Assembly: GCF_021869535.1 (NCBI RefSeq)
Contig: NW_026262668.1
Coordinates: 23,813,732 to 23,877,731, forward strand
Source of the DNA: Mytilus californianus
Taxonomy: Eukaryota; Mollusca; Bivalvia; Mytilida; Mytilidae
DNA: 64,000 bases
Direction of reading: 5' to 3'
The first letter of the stretch is position 1, and every line of letters starts with the position of its first letter. The notes beneath the pieces are model-generated. The model worked only from the letters and a program-made list of their open reading frames with translations. It was not told where the DNA came from and did not search any database. The position numbers and the translations under genes are program-made. Shown here one piece after another: positions 1 through 12,990 of the stretch.

Positions 1-160
1 TTTTTTTTTGGGGGGAAGGGTGGTTCATGTTTTCTATATAGTGTTTTGTGTGTCTGTTTGTCTTTTCGTCACTTTCCGTTTTTCGCCATGGCGTTATCAA
101 TTTCCTTTCTACTTATGAGTTTGAATGTCCGCTTGGTATTATTCCGCCTCTATTTCAACA
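1..160 (-). repeat. Mussel dispersed repeat, family B (edge fragment)
   Basis: Read on the minus strand this contains the family-B end: GAGGCGAAAGATACC-like sequence (here as GCCTCTATTTC on the plus strand, diverged), then the 'gccatggcgttatcaatt' block and a T/G-rich tract. The same blocks occur at 36315-36452 and on the opposite strand at 60437-60550. It is cut by the window edge. Confidence 0.6.
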
Positions 161-2649
161 GATAAGTAATTTGAACAGAAGCTATGCTAATTCTTTGGTA
201 CGGTATACTTTAATGTTGTTGACTCGTTAATACATTTTTTCTTTTTATTTGATTGCGTTCTTTTATTCACTGTTTGCTATTCAACTGATCGAGATAAACG
301 GGGTGGTGTTTCGTGCTTTTGAAACTAGTGGTTAAAGTTTTAATCCTACCATTTTATGGATCGGATCGGAATTCTCGTGAGTGGTTGTCTTTGTTTATAG
401 TTTTGTGTTTATTTAAGAATTTGGTTTGGATGGTAGATTTGTGGTTGTTCAAAAGCTGTCGTCTCGAATCTGGCAACATTGACAAAGGTCAAATGGTATA
501 TGCATGTTCTTGTTCACGACTTCAATGTGATCATGTGACATCTATAGATGTTGTTACTGGTTCTATTGTGTTTAAAGGTGCTGTATGCCTAATTCGTACT
601 CAAAATCTGCTTTGATTAACATAAAAATCGTTTTTACTTCTCAACCATCTAGCACTTTGATGATCATTTCTGTACACGAACTAAGGTTCCAAAATATATT
701 TATTCTAGGACGGAAAGTTTTTAACAAAGTAATATCCCAGCACAAAAAGAAGCAGCGAAATAAAACTAGCATCATCATTTTCATCTGTTTTAGTTTGATA
801 CTGTTGGTTTTGTAATCACTTGTAGTCCGAATTATTATGCATGCAGTTGTATTGTCAGTTAAATATTTCTTATTAATCCAAACGCGTTCTGATTCCGTAT
901 TTAGTATGTGCCAACGTTGAGTATATTTACAATTGGTTTTTATGTTGTACTAAATGTACCCACTGTTCTATAATCTTGATAATATTGTAGTATTCGAACT
1001 ATACCAAGGGCAACACTTGAACTTTAAAGTGGTATTGAGAAACTGTCTTTTTAAATCAACATCACGTGACTAAAAAGTAACAATTAGCGATAATTAGAAA
1101 ATGATTTAAAATAATTCATATTAGAATAGCTGACGTTGTGTGTTTACCATCTGCTAATTGAAGTTTAAACCGACTTCTTTTGTTCAAGATCATAACAAAA
1201 ACCTATTTTCCCTGTACAAAAGATGCATAGCAATTTTCGTGACAATCTGTAATATTTCAGCTTTATTTTTGACCGGCTCACCTATCGATTATTAGCTGTC
1301 TTTTGTTTCGTATTGTGTGTACATTTCAAGGGGTTCGTTAGGGGTTTGCAATATGCTGTTTTTTTAATGTTAAATACCATTGGAGTTCTTTTATTCGATT
1401 CCTTGGTATAAATGTTTCAAGCATGCTTCAACGAATTGTTTTAGCGGATGTAACCAATATTTATTGGATGTCCTCTGTAGAAATATGTTGAAATCTACTT
1501 TGGCCTTTTCATTTCTTATCGAGATATCATTTTTGTTTTCAATAACAAAGCGCTTTATGTTTTATACTGAATATGACCTAAATTTGAATATTAATTTCAG
1601 TTGTATTGTTATTGCGATGTGATCAGTTTCTGATAACTTTCAAACGACTGAAATTGTCTTTGGGAACAATAATTCTGATTGAAGGTTCGTTGTTTTCATG
1701 CAAGTGATGTGACTCACCGTTGTTGTCAAACTTTAATTGCAGAATGATTTTGAAAAAGGACATTTCCTTATGTTTTCATTCAAAACAGTATAATTTTTTT
1801 CTCACGAAAGAAACATTTATTACTTAAAAGTTAGTGGTGTTGTGTCTAATATGGACCTTCAGTAGCCCCACTCACAGACCGGAAACAGCGATTAACTGAT
1901 TTTCAAACATTCACATAACTAGCCTAGGAATTTTATTAATTATACTTCCGTTTAGACCAAATTGTAGAACATTGTTCAATGTTTTTGGCAACCAAGTTCT
2001 CTTTGAACGGTTAAATATCCTTTCTCATCGTGGTTTACCGCTAAAAGTTATGGAAAGTGGTTTCGGACAGATTAAACGAATACAGTAGACCAGGAGAATT
2101 TGTACATCAGTGAGTATGAGTTTGTTAGGGTACCAGTTTCAAAAACGATTTATCACACCCATTTTTGTTCATATTGAAACTGTAACTGAATATTGCTTAT
2201 TACCACGCAATTATTTACGCATATCATTATAATTTGTGCATTACGAATGCGATCATCTTTTTCATCATTAAGAGTAATTTCAGGAGTAAAATGTTTTTAA
2301 TTTTTAACACATCTACGAATGTATCTTATGAGACATTTATTCGTATAGGTATCAGACAAGTCTTTTGCGATAAAAGAACTTTTTTTCGTCAAAATGAAAT
2401 AATTGTCGTAACAGTCTGTAAAACAGAAAGGAGCATGCTGATCAAAATAGAAAACTAGTTGTAATATTACCCACATCTATTGTGAAGTCTTGAGTTCATA
2501 TTTTTCATAAACAATCTTTGAATTAACGCATACAGATTGTTTTTATAGTCATGATAAATAGCATTTGCAGAGAAAGTAAACTTGCAATGGAAATAGCATG
2601 CACAGACTGTTCTAAATATAAGGTGAGTATTAAGCATAATGGTTATATT
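161..2649. other. AT-rich intergenic DNA, nothing recognised
   Basis: Only short open frames with no recognisable protein features. I see no RNA gene, inverted-repeat element or tandem array here. Confidence 0.6.
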
Positions 2650-3440
2650 TGCTTAATTGAGCTGTAGTATCTCGTGTCAAAATGTAATGTTTGCAGATAA
2701 GTATTTACCACCATGATTTGATTGAAAGTTGGGATAAGAAAAAATGAAGAAAAAAAAAACACACTTTCGTTTCACAACTTATTGAACTTTCGTAGTGCCA
2801 TCAATAGCAAAAATGGCGGATGGTAACTTTGTATCTTTAATTTTATAAACTGTTTACATTATTGCATTGGTTACGCCTTTCATTTTCTTTGTATATATCA
2901 ATAATTCAAATGTGTTTTTCTGTCTTCGGCCATTGATCGTTTTTGATAGTCTAACTATATGAAACCCTGAACTAATGTCTTACTTCAGCTAACTGTTCTT
3001 TATCAAAATGGAGTAGGAATTGAATATGCTACATTTTTTTGTAATGACGAGTTTAACTGAGCTGTAGTATCTCGTATTTGAAAATGTAATGTTTGCAGAA
3101 AAGTGTTCATTTTGATACCATGTTATCCTGATTCTATTTAAGGTCGGGTTAGGAAACGTGAAAGAAGTTCAAATTATCTCAACTTATCGAAATCTCTTCA
3201 TACAATCACTTGTAAAATTTGCGATTGTTATTTTTGTATCTTTAGTTTTTGAAACTGCTCACATTATTGCATGAGTTGTGATTTGCATTCATCAATAATT
3301 TAAATGTCTTTTTGTCTGTCTTCCCCCATTCATTGATATGGATAGTCTTAATTTCATAAAAACCTGAACTAATGTCATTCTTCAAGTAACTTTTCTTTAT
3401 CGTACTGGAGTAGGACTTGGATATTCTTTTTTGTTGGCTT
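2650..3440. repeat. Diverged tandem duplication, period about 400 bp, two copies
   Basis: Shared blocks recur 400 bp apart: GAGCTGTAGTATCTCGT at about 2660 and 3060, AATGTAATGTTTGCAGA, TTTGTATCTTTA, CTGAACTAATGTC and TGGAGTAGGA. The copies carry many substitutions and indels, so the duplication is old. Confidence 0.8.
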
Positions 3441-3561
3441 CTTTCTCAGATTTTTTTGTATGTTTGTTTTAATTTTTTAGTCAGTTGTGTTGTATGTCGG
3501 TGATGTATGTTTACACAGTTTTGGCTGCTGGATCCCAATTATTGTCACCTATTATGTCTGT

Positions 3562-3662
3562 TAGGGTTGCTCACCCAATTTGGTCAATATAATGGAACTA
3601 TAAACAATTGTCATACAAGTGGGTGGTTTTTCTTCGGAAAATGCCTGTTCCAAGTCATGATA
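3562..3662 (+). repeat. Mussel dispersed repeat, family C copy
   Basis: Contains gttgctcacccaatttggtc and then ttcttcggaaaatgcctgt followed by 'tccaagtcatgatat'. These blocks match copies at 5268-5475 (opposite strand), 9930-10125 and 62573-62765. Truncated on the right, close to the MITE at 3679. Confidence 0.65.
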
Positions 3663-3678
3663 TATACATAATCTTTAA

Positions 3679-3937
3679 GGGAGCTACCATTTGATTTTTA
3701 TGGCGGGGGGGGGGGGGCTAGGATGAAATATGAAAAAAAGGCAGGATGAGCAACTTGGCAAAAAAAAAGGCAGGATGACAATTTATGTAAAAAAAGTCAT
3801 GATAAACTAATAAAAAAAAAAGGCAGAACCGATTATAGTGAAAAATAAAAAGGCAGGACAGAGATTACAACTAAAAATAAAAATGCAGGACAAAATTTTT
3901 CATCCTAGCCCCCCATAAAAATCAAATGGTAGCTCCC
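3679..3937. mobile_element. Non-autonomous MITE, PIF/Harbinger-like
   Basis: 259-bp element with near-perfect terminal inverted repeats of about 45 bp: GGGAGCTACCATTTGATTTT at the left, its complement at the right end, continuing through a G-tract and CTAGGATGAAA. It is flanked by TAA direct repeats (3676-3678 and 3938-3940), matching the TWA target sites of PIF/Harbinger elements. The interior is a degenerate 'aaaaggcaggat' tandem with no coding capacity. Confidence 0.82.
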
Positions 3938-5267
3938 TAAAGCGTATACTAATGAATTCCGAAAGTATTTGATATATTTGGAGTTTGTTCACTAACTTCA
4001 ATCTTTACAGGTAGATTTTGCATTCTTTTTTAAAGCTTTGTAGTTGTTGCACATTTTTATGAATATTACACACTGAGATCTGCTTCATCACATTTACAAA
4101 GTACTGTTGGTTTTATTAGACGAATGAGGGAGGATTAGATGATAAATTTAAGACCCATACTATAGGTAAATAAACTTAACACACGAAAGTTGTACTTTGG
4201 ACAACAGCATTTTAAGAAGATATGATTATCGACTGAGGATCGAGTTCGCATAGTTTATTCATATTGGATTGAATTCCTAATATTTAGTTTTATATGTAAG
4301 ACCAACATAACTTGATATGTCAAAAACACTTTTATGTGCATTCCATTGTTTGGTTTAGGGTTTTGCAGTCATTTTTTGTCCTTGGTCGAATTTCTATTTT
4401 TAGCTAGTTTTAAAGAAGAAACGCTCCCTGTAATCATGAACTTGTACTAGTGTCATATTTCCACACTTATCGGACTTCTGGATATATTTTACTGGATAAG
4501 AATGAACCCTGACTGGCATATCTCGTTTTGAATATTAAATCAGTCTTTATTGTTGGTTTTGGTTGATGCTTCTAAACCTTTTTGGTCTTACAGTGAAGTA
4601 GTTCTATTTTGTTCACTTGTTTCAGGAATGTTTCGTTTGCATGGTTGAATTGCAGGTATGTGTAGTCCTCTGTCATAAAATACTCAACTTGTTGACGCAC
4701 ATTTGACAACTAAATTTGGAGTTGATTGTGAAACTTACTGGTTTTCTAGTTTGAGTTGTGATTTGATTTTCGTGTATAACCGTTTATATGTTGCTTTCTT
4801 AGTCTTTATGTGATCATTTTGAGCGAAGACGGGTTGTTTGTCTCTGTCATGACCTGATCACATACTGTCTATTCCATTTGATCTATTTCCAAATCTTAAC
4901 TTACCTATACTTTCATCTCTCCCCTCATTTGTTTCAATTAGTTATTGTAACACCTCTGATTTGTCATTGACTTTACGACTTTTGTATTCTACGCATGTAT
5001 TCTAGTATTTCATGTGCAAATTCAATGTGGATATAGTAATGAGTTACTATTTCGACTATTTGAAAATGCAAACAACGAAGACATGTTCCATATTAGAGAC
5101 TTGAAGTGTCTACGTTTGTAGTTACCATTAGGTTTTTTTTTATAGCAAAAACGGAATATCTGTTTCATACATAATCAACAGTGTTTCATTTTTCTCAGTC
5201 ACTCTATCGCATAGCTTCTATGTTTTTTGTCTACTAATTATCACCATGAAAAAAAGTATAACTAAAA

Positions 5268-5475
5268 TACCGAACTCCAAGACAAATTCAAAAAGGGGAA
5301 GTCCATACAAACTGACAAAATAAAACGCTATCAATCAACGTAACAAGTGAAAAACAACTGCCATATTCCTAAATTGGTACAGGCATTTTCCGAAGAAAAC
5401 AGTGAGTTAAACCTCCTACTTGTATGAAAGTTGTGTATAAGTCCGTTTTATTGACAAAATTGGGTGACCAACCCA
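5268..5475 (-). repeat. Mussel dispersed repeat, family C copy
   Basis: Reverse-strand copy running from ACCGAACTCCAAG through the 'gggaagtcc' and 'aaacaactgccatattcc' blocks to a 'tgggtgacca' end. These match the complement of the copies at 9930-10125 and 62573-62765. Confidence 0.7.
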
Positions 5476-8224
5476 AACAGAAAAAGAGAAGTGTTTACCC
5501 TTCTAGATAACGAGCTTATCCCCTCCTCAATTTTTATATCTCAATGTTTTCTGTGCACGTTTTTTTTAAAATGAGTCTTTCGTCTTTTTCGCTTTTGGTC
5601 TCATGTCTTCATTGTAAGATTGCTACTAATAATTGTTTGCTTTTAGAAGTATACAATGCCACCGTTTGATGAGTGGTTATTGTTTTGTCCAAATTTTACT
5701 TTCGATAGTGTTTTGTTTTTATCGTTTTGCATATTCTGAGTTTTTATTGATTGCCAGAATGTTTTATTTGAATTAGATTTAAGATATCTTCTGAACAATT
5801 CCATATTTTTTAGAGGAAAAAAGAAAGACAGCTTTGGTTTGTTCAAATTAAATGAAATGCACAATATGTCCTTGTAAACTTATTCACTGTCTCTACGCTT
5901 GTCTGTAAAATAAATAACATTCTAAGCAATAATAAAAAAAAATCGATGTTCCTGTAAAGAATAACTTTTTTAAAAATATAGAAATTATCCATTGCTTTCA
6001 GTTTGTACGGATTTTTTCATGGTTTATTATGCTTTCAATGAAAAGTAGTACATTTCATTTCCGGGTTATTTTATTTAACTAAAGTCTTCCTCGTTATTTT
6101 TTGTCATAAACAATTATTGTCGATGACATTTTTCAAATGTCATGTTAGTAATCTGTTTTCTATAGTATCAGGTTTGGATTGTGAGATATGCTGTCATTGC
6201 TTTTGTATCTTATGGTGAAGACTTTCAGATTCAATCATAGTAACCAAACGACATTGGTCAAAGTACTATCAGATTGCAAAGTCTAACACTGCTGATTGAC
6301 TTTTTCCCCCGACAATAAAAGAGAGAAAAGACATTTATAAAAGTCAAAGAAACAGAGATAAATGCTATCAATGAACAAAGGTCCAATAAATATTATTATG
6401 CGACATTGGAGACCAAATTAAAAAGGTCAAAACTCATCAGCGATTTTAATGGTGAGATATAATGGTGATAATAACACAGGTTTAATTGTTAAAATTGTTA
6501 CTTCAGACATCAAAACGATTGGAGTTTGCAGTAATGCCAAGTCTGTCGATAAAAATGAAATATTAAAAAAGACAAAAGTACACAATGTTTTTATTTTTCT
6601 CCCACAGTGCTTGTCTTATGTTATCAAGGCACTCTAAAAAAATAATTTGATTGATGTCTTGAATATAAGGCCAAACCCACAATAGCATAGGGTGTGCGAT
6701 AAGACCAATTATTTCGCCAAAAAATCCATTTAAAGTATCGATCATTTATATATGGTGCATATTTTGAATGAATATATATGATTAAAATAAATTAAGAAAT
6801 AAAGTCGATTAGGTAATCTTACAGTTTAAACCAAAACAGTCACTTAAATAATGTTCAATAAAATCAAACTTGAAGAAGGTTTGCATTTGAATTTATAGAA
6901 TAAGTTGGAAAAGAAGACATCTTGTAGGAAACACATTTTGCACTAGACAGTTCAATATAACAACAGGTTAATATGACTGTGGTGCATAACAGTGATATAA
7001 GGGGTCTTAATTTAACTTCCGGTGGTGCAGAACAGTGATATAAGGGGTTTTAATTTAACTTCCTGTTTATACGGAAGTTAACATTGTCCAAATTAAAAAA
7101 AGGTTTCAGTCTAGCTTGTTTTATTGTAATCAAATCCTTATCCTCATAACATACATGACGGAAAAAAATGAAATGTCATTGTTTATAATTAGCAGACTGT
7201 TGTCAAGCGAAATGTAAAGGATGATTATCTATAGATCATAACACTTTGTGGTTTTAGACTTTTTGATACATATTTAATGTTAGTTGTACCTTTGAAACCT
7301 CAATGCAATTTCCTTTTAAAGATGTACCGGAACTTTGATATAGGATATAAAAAAACGTCACAGATGAAACTAAGAGTTGTTTAACAAGATGGCATGCGAA
7401 AAAAAAGTATTCACCTGCTATACATATAAAGATTAGAATGTGTTTTACAGCAAAAAGGGGCCAATTTGAGCTATTAAAATAAATGGACAGAGCTTCATCT
7501 TAAAATCCCTATTCAAGTGTACAGGGAATCTTCAATAGATTTCAATATATGGTTGAATGGACTTTTCATGAATGGTTATTTAGAAAACATTCATCTGTAA
7601 TCTTAAAAGAGAGGCGAAAGATACCGAAGCTTCCTTTTAGCATACAGCAGAAACGATCATACTTGGGCTGAACTTTGCAAGTTGTATAACGGACATATAT
7701 AAATAATCTATAATATTTGACTCTGTTAAAATCCATCAACGAAAACCTGTACGGAAAATGTAGTCTATTTTTTAAAAACTAGAAAAACACTTTAACATAA
7801 ATCTAACTGAATTATTTCGTTTCAAAATGTCATTTACCTCGCATCTGAAAATATAGACATTTCTTGTTTTTATTTATTTTGTTTTTGTTTTTGTTTGTTT
7901 GTTTGTTTGTATGTTTGTTATATGTTCTTTCGTTTGTTTCCAATATGTATGCTAGAATGTCGTCCTTTTTCAAGAATGAATAATTAGGAGGGTGCCTTGT
8001 TTTAACTGATATATACCGACTCGAAGATAACATAAGGTAGCCATGGGTATATATTCTAATTTTTAGCATATTATTGTAGCATTTCATTTGTATGTTTCGA
8101 GGCTTTTTTGCTACATGTTTCAATGACGATATAGTACCCGGATGGTCTCTTCATTGTCATGTCCTGCAAATTTTATTCAGAGTTTCGGGAACTAAACATT
8201 ATCAGAGATATTAGGCTTATAAAT
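5476..8224. other. Intergenic DNA with one 43-bp duplication
   Basis: No gene recognised. At 6979-7063 a 43-bp unit beginning GTGGTGCATAACAGTGATAT is present twice in tandem with few differences. At 7608-7640 GAGGCGAAAGATACCGAAGC is a short remnant of the family-B repeat end. Confidence 0.6.
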
Positions 8225-8375
8225 ACATACTACGCCAGACACGCGTTTAATCTACAGAAGTGGCGCTTGAATCAAAACAGTTGCGGAGTTGATGAACATT
8301 GAAAACCAAAAAGTTCCAAAAAGAAGTGCCAAATATGGCTAAGGCTATCTTTGCCTGGGGTAGAAAAACATGAGT
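8215..8375 (+). repeat. Mussel SINE-like repeat, family D copy
   Basis: Contains ACGCCAGACACGCGTTT, then a gap and 'gtgccaaatatggctaagg' and 'tttgcctggggta'. The ACGCCAGACGCGCGTTT core recurs on the opposite strand near 47216-47262. I recognise this as a high-copy bivalve SINE-like core from memory; no tRNA-like head is visible here. Confidence 0.6.
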
Positions 8376-9269
8376 GTTTCGAATAATTCAATGATAACAA
8401 AAACAGCTGCTACATAAGTGAAAATGAGGTGTTGTTAGTAATTTTAAACTATGTTTTCGTCGGAAAAAATACTGCACCACATCAAGATTATGATAGTGTG
8501 TCAATTTCAAATTGCTTTTGATAATACATTTTTGCATTTCTCGTTTTTATCAGACTACTTGGACTTGTGAGGTTCTCTGAACTGTGATAAAAAGGAAGGA
8601 TCCACGAATGATCGAAGTATTATGGTATATAAGTAGTAATAACATAAATGGTACCAATTCGTATGCACCAGATGTTCTATTTGAAAATTAATGTCTTTTC
8701 AGTAATGCTCGAGGCCAAAATATTTGATCTAAAATCTTATACAAATGTTGAAGAGCGGTTCAAAACAAATACGACCTAAAATATAGCCAAAAAAATGGTA
8801 TTTCTTATTTAGTAAGTTAAACTGTCATAGCAAAGATCAGTGCTGAAAGAGATGTTTGCCTCCCAAATTATAAAGTGTTCAACATTTTCTGAATGCGTTC
8901 TAATTTTATCTATTTTCCATTTCATACATGTATTTTTGGTATAGTTTTTCGTATTGACTCGGTCCGGCATACTACTTTCATAGTTTTATGGCATGTATAC
9001 CGTTATATTTTTGGAAATGTGTGCACTAATTTATGACAAAACAAATATGTGATCTAAAGAAATATCTAGTTAGGATATATAATTATAAAATATGAATATT
9101 TAGTCAAATTATGCAACCAATCTTTCCAAAATTGAACATTCAAAATGGTTACAAACTTTGGTACACTTTTGGGATTTGCAATTTCTTGACGAGTAATAGG
9201 TCATAACAAAGTGTTTTGTTTGATTAGGGAGTCATAATGTTGCCTCCCCCCCGATTTGAGGTTGGATTC

Positions 9270-9395
9270 TATTGCTGAATTATATGTTTTCTGTGTAATG
9301 TTTTGGAGACTGTTGTCGTTTTTCTTTTGGCAATGGTCGGTTTATCCTTCAAATTTTGGTTGTCCCATTGGTATCGTCTGTCCATTTTTTTCTTA
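9270..9395 (-). repeat. Diverged family-B repeat fragment
   Basis: Plus-strand text 'gttttctgtgtaatgttttg', 'gactgttgtcgttttt' and 'ggcaatggtcggtt' is a degraded version of the family-B segment also seen at 36315-36452 and 58590-58662. Confidence 0.45.
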
Positions 9396-9843
9396 TATGA
9401 GAAGACATTATTCATCCTTCTGCAAGATAACTTAGATTCACCACACCCATTTATTATTTCAAAGGTATAGCTCAATCGTTATAGTTTTGTTTTAAAGGGA
9501 TTTTCATTTGTCCAAATGTTACTTTCGGTTTCATTTTATCGCAGCCTTAATTGAGATCTTGAATCATCTCCTTGTTAACCCAAATAATCAGTCGTTATAT
9601 TCTGCTGATCTAAGATGGCTACATTGTCCTCGCAAGTAGGAGAGGTCGATTACGGGGAAAGACTGAGTTATTCTGGTTATCTCCTTGTGTTATAACATGG
9701 ACGTATCCACGATTACCTGTGCCTTCAAATTGTGGCCATTACAATGAGTATGATCTGAATCTTACAAAACAATTGTTGGTGTGTTGTTATAACATGATTC
9801 CCTGGAACTCACCTCTTTTCATTACAATCGGGGTTCATAAATG

Positions 9844-9935
9844 CAATTTCTCAATATAACTAAGCAACGGTGAACACGATGTTTATTGCAACAATGAAAA
9901 TTAAGACACTAAAACAGGTGACTTAGGTTTAGCTG
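9844..9935 (+). repeat. Dispersed repeat X, copy 1
   Basis: CAATTTCTCAATATAACTAA, then 'caacggtgaa', 'attgcaacaatg' and GTGACTTAGGTTT are shared in order with 10769-10858. The family is not known to me. Confidence 0.7.
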
Positions 9936-10125
9936 GCTATAAAACCAGGTTTAACTCACCATTTTCTACGGAAAACGTCTGTGCTTACTCAGGAATATGA
10001 CAGTTGTTTTCCATTCGTTCCGTTGGTTGATATAGTCTAACGTTAGATTTTGTCAGGTATTATGGACTTCCCCTTTGTCGAATTTACAATGAGTTCGGTA
10101 ATTTTGTTAATACCTTTTTAGTTGT
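9930..10125 (+). repeat. Mussel dispersed repeat, family C copy
   Basis: Runs from GGTTTAACTCACCATTTTCT through 'gaatatgacagttgttttcc' and 'gattttgtcag' to 'gagttcggtaattttg'. It is one of the fuller family-C copies here and abuts repeat X directly. Confidence 0.75.
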
Positions 10126-10249
10126 TTTAAAAGAACGTAGCATTAAAATGATTTCGACGACTTTTTCCCAGCTGATAACTTGTCAGTTACATTCTTTTTC
10201 TTCTCCTGACACATTATTTTTTTTAGACATTCACAAATGTAATTCCCTA

Positions 10250-10952
10250 CTACTTCCATTGGTCATTATTCAGACGACAGTAGTCATAGTAACTGCAGGA
10301 TGTCGTCATATCTCTTGTTAATTTCATTCCTGCTGACTATCTTTGTCGGGACAGAATTGCAATTAATGTTCTAATATACACCTGTGCTCTAGGTCTGGTC
10401 TCCAGAGTAAAGACTTTTGTTTGATTCTGTCCTAAAATATTTATACCTTAAAACTTTAAAATACTTACTACGAAAATATTGCTCTAATCACTCGCCATTG
10501 CAAGGAGACAAAGATTATCATCAGATAAAGGACTATCGGAAGCATTCCAGGCAGACTTTGATTATTAAAGTATCAATTGATCTTTTCTTCAAATCTTAAT
10601 TTGCTGTCTTTATTATTTTGAAGTTGTTAATTTGTGCTTTTTTATAAAGATATTTGCATTTTCTCATTTGAGTAACTTTTGTATCCCATTTTAGTGGAAT
10701 TTGATTATACCATGTAACTAAGCATTTCATTTCACTATGCTTTGATTTCTTTATTATTCAACGAGCTACAATTTCTCAATATAACTAAAGAACGGTGAAT
10801 CAGACGTTCATTGCAACAATGGCAATTTAGACTCTTAAACAAGTGACTTAGGTTTGGTAAGCACCATTGGATGTTGCTGGACTGCATAGAAATAATGCTT
10901 CGCCATCGGTTACTAGGACTACTGTCGTCTGAATAAAGACCAATGAAAGTAG
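10250..10952. repeat. Inverted-repeat (foldback-like) unit enclosing repeat X copy 2
   Basis: About 45-bp arms: 10250-10294 (CTACTTCCATTGGTCATTAT..., with CAGACGACAGTAGTC) and its complement at 10909-10952, separated by roughly 615 bp. Repeat X copy 2 lies inside at 10769-10858. No terminal target-site duplication is clear, so whether this is one mobile element or a chance pairing of two repeat copies is open. Confidence 0.6.
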
Positions 10953-10965
10953 AAGAAAGTGACAT

Positions 10966-12320
10966 TTCTCAACGCAGAAAAATTTTCCGAAAATATGAAG
11001 AAAAAAAATTAAACTGACAGTTTGTAATTCACTGAAAAAATTCTCTAAAATGTGTACACGATTATGATCTTTTCAAACAATTGTTTCCTTCTTATCTCTT
11101 GATGTGTGTTTCAGGGTTCTGTCCCCTTTGGATACTTGTAATTAACTCAAGAGGTTTGGTAATCATGATTTTTAATCTTAAGTTACTAGTTATTATAATA
11201 TGCATGAGTTTACAAATTTTCAATGTTTACTCCTTTGCAGGGAAGAAATCTTTTCGTTTATTGTTTTAAAGGCGCACATATCAAAGCTATTCCGAAGAAG
11301 AATTTGTATACTTACAGTTTCGTATTTTTGCGTGCTGCAAGGGAGGTAAATCAAAAATACTGTACGACATTTACATGTGTGTACATCATACTTAATTTGC
11401 TTACATCATAATAGCTTTTAATTTAGAACTCATCCAACATTTTTGAAATTAACGACCGTTGCTCGTCCAATCGGAACAGTTGATTCTGACATTAATGGAA
11501 CAAGTTGCTAAGGGGAGGGCACTGTGGTCGGTCTTGTCAGAATCGTTCGATATCCAATTCATCATACTTTGTCTTGTCATGTTTTATATGTCCCAATTCC
11601 ATTTTAAGAACTGGTATATTATTTCTAATTTTGCATTACTCATTATTGAAATCTGATGTCTCAAAACGGCAGCCCTTTATTTGTTCTAAATAAAAAATAA
11701 TTCCCATTAATGAGTTTATTTGTGTGTGGTCAGGTTATCTCTGACCGTTTCAGAAAAGAATAAACATATTCTAGTATTTCAGAAATATTATTTTACTTAA
11801 TTATATCTTTTCATTTCGTTTTTTAAACGTTTATATAAAACAAATGCCTGCGTGCATTGAAACATTTACTATAGATACAAATAACAACATATTAAGGATT
11901 TGATGTAAGAAAACGAAAGATTTCTAGAATGTGAAATTGCTTGAAAAATGGCTAAGTATATACACTATCTGTACTAAACTGAATTTATCTGAATGTATAT
12001 CCCATTATTCGATACCTTATTGTTCAGCTTTGGTTGTTGTGTCTAACAATTATACGAGTATTCTTTTCTTTTCTCTTTTCTGTACTGAAAGATTGGTTTT
12101 GCTTTCATTTTGTTTATTCTGGATGAATTTATATTTATAAAGAGTGTTAATTATTGAACAAGATATAGCTTGTCTTTTATCATCAGCTTCACTCTTTGGC
12201 TTGTGTCATAAGCTTCATCACTACGTTACTTGTTATTCACAGCCGAGTATTTTGTATTATTCTGTCATTTAATGATAAAATTCGATTTGAGTTCTATTTT
12301 CTTCTAGAGAACAAGTTGGA
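10966..12320. other. Intergenic DNA, nothing recognised
   Basis: Several open frames of 60-70 codons occur on the plus strand but have no domain, signal or consistent composition suggesting a gene. Confidence 0.55.
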
Positions 12321-12321
12321 A

Positions 12322-12366
12322 ATAAATAAATAAATAGATAGATGAATACATAAATAAACAAACAAA

Positions 12367-12417
<51 letters not shown>

Positions 12418-12421
12418 ATAC
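12322..12421. repeat. AAAT microsatellite
   Basis: About 100 bp of (AAAT)n, pure from about 12364 and mixed with AGAT, ACAT and AAAC variants on the left. Confidence 0.95.
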
Positions 12422-12908
12422 AATTTTGCTTAAAGATAAAGAAAAGTGAAAATTTTATCTTTGTAAGTATATTAAATTGAAACATAAATATTAAATTATT
12501 TACATTTTTTTGTATTGTAGTTTTAAATCTATTCATGCTAATTACCACGCATGAATTTCCATATAAACATAAACACGTGGCTGGTGTATTTTATGTTGGT
12601 CATAGGGTCAATACGTTCAAGTTTAGTGGTCAGTTTTAATAGTCAATTAGGACATAAAGATGGCCGATGTTTGACACCTAGAATGTCTGGTTTATCTATA
12701 ATATCTATTGCTGAATTAAGTTGTAAACTATAAATATTTCCATGTTCTTGACATCAAAGAAGATGTCGATTAGCCGACGGAAAAATGGTCGTTGCTTAAA
12801 AGTGTAAGAATGTTGTGAGTTGAACACAAAAATATGTTATTGTTTCTGGAAAATAGTAAGTTATTTTTCCCTGTAAATGGTTTTGTTACATCCATATTTA
12901 TTCTTAGA

Positions 12909-12990
12909 CATGTATTCTACATGTCTCGAATGTGAAAGTTTCTTGTCTTATGTATTCTACACGTCTCGAGTGTGAAAGTTTCTTGTCTTA
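12909..12990. repeat. 41-bp tandem duplication
   Basis: The unit TGTATTCTACATGTCTCGAA plus 'tgtgaaagtttcttgtctta' is present twice with only two substitutions, so it is recent. Confidence 0.88.
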
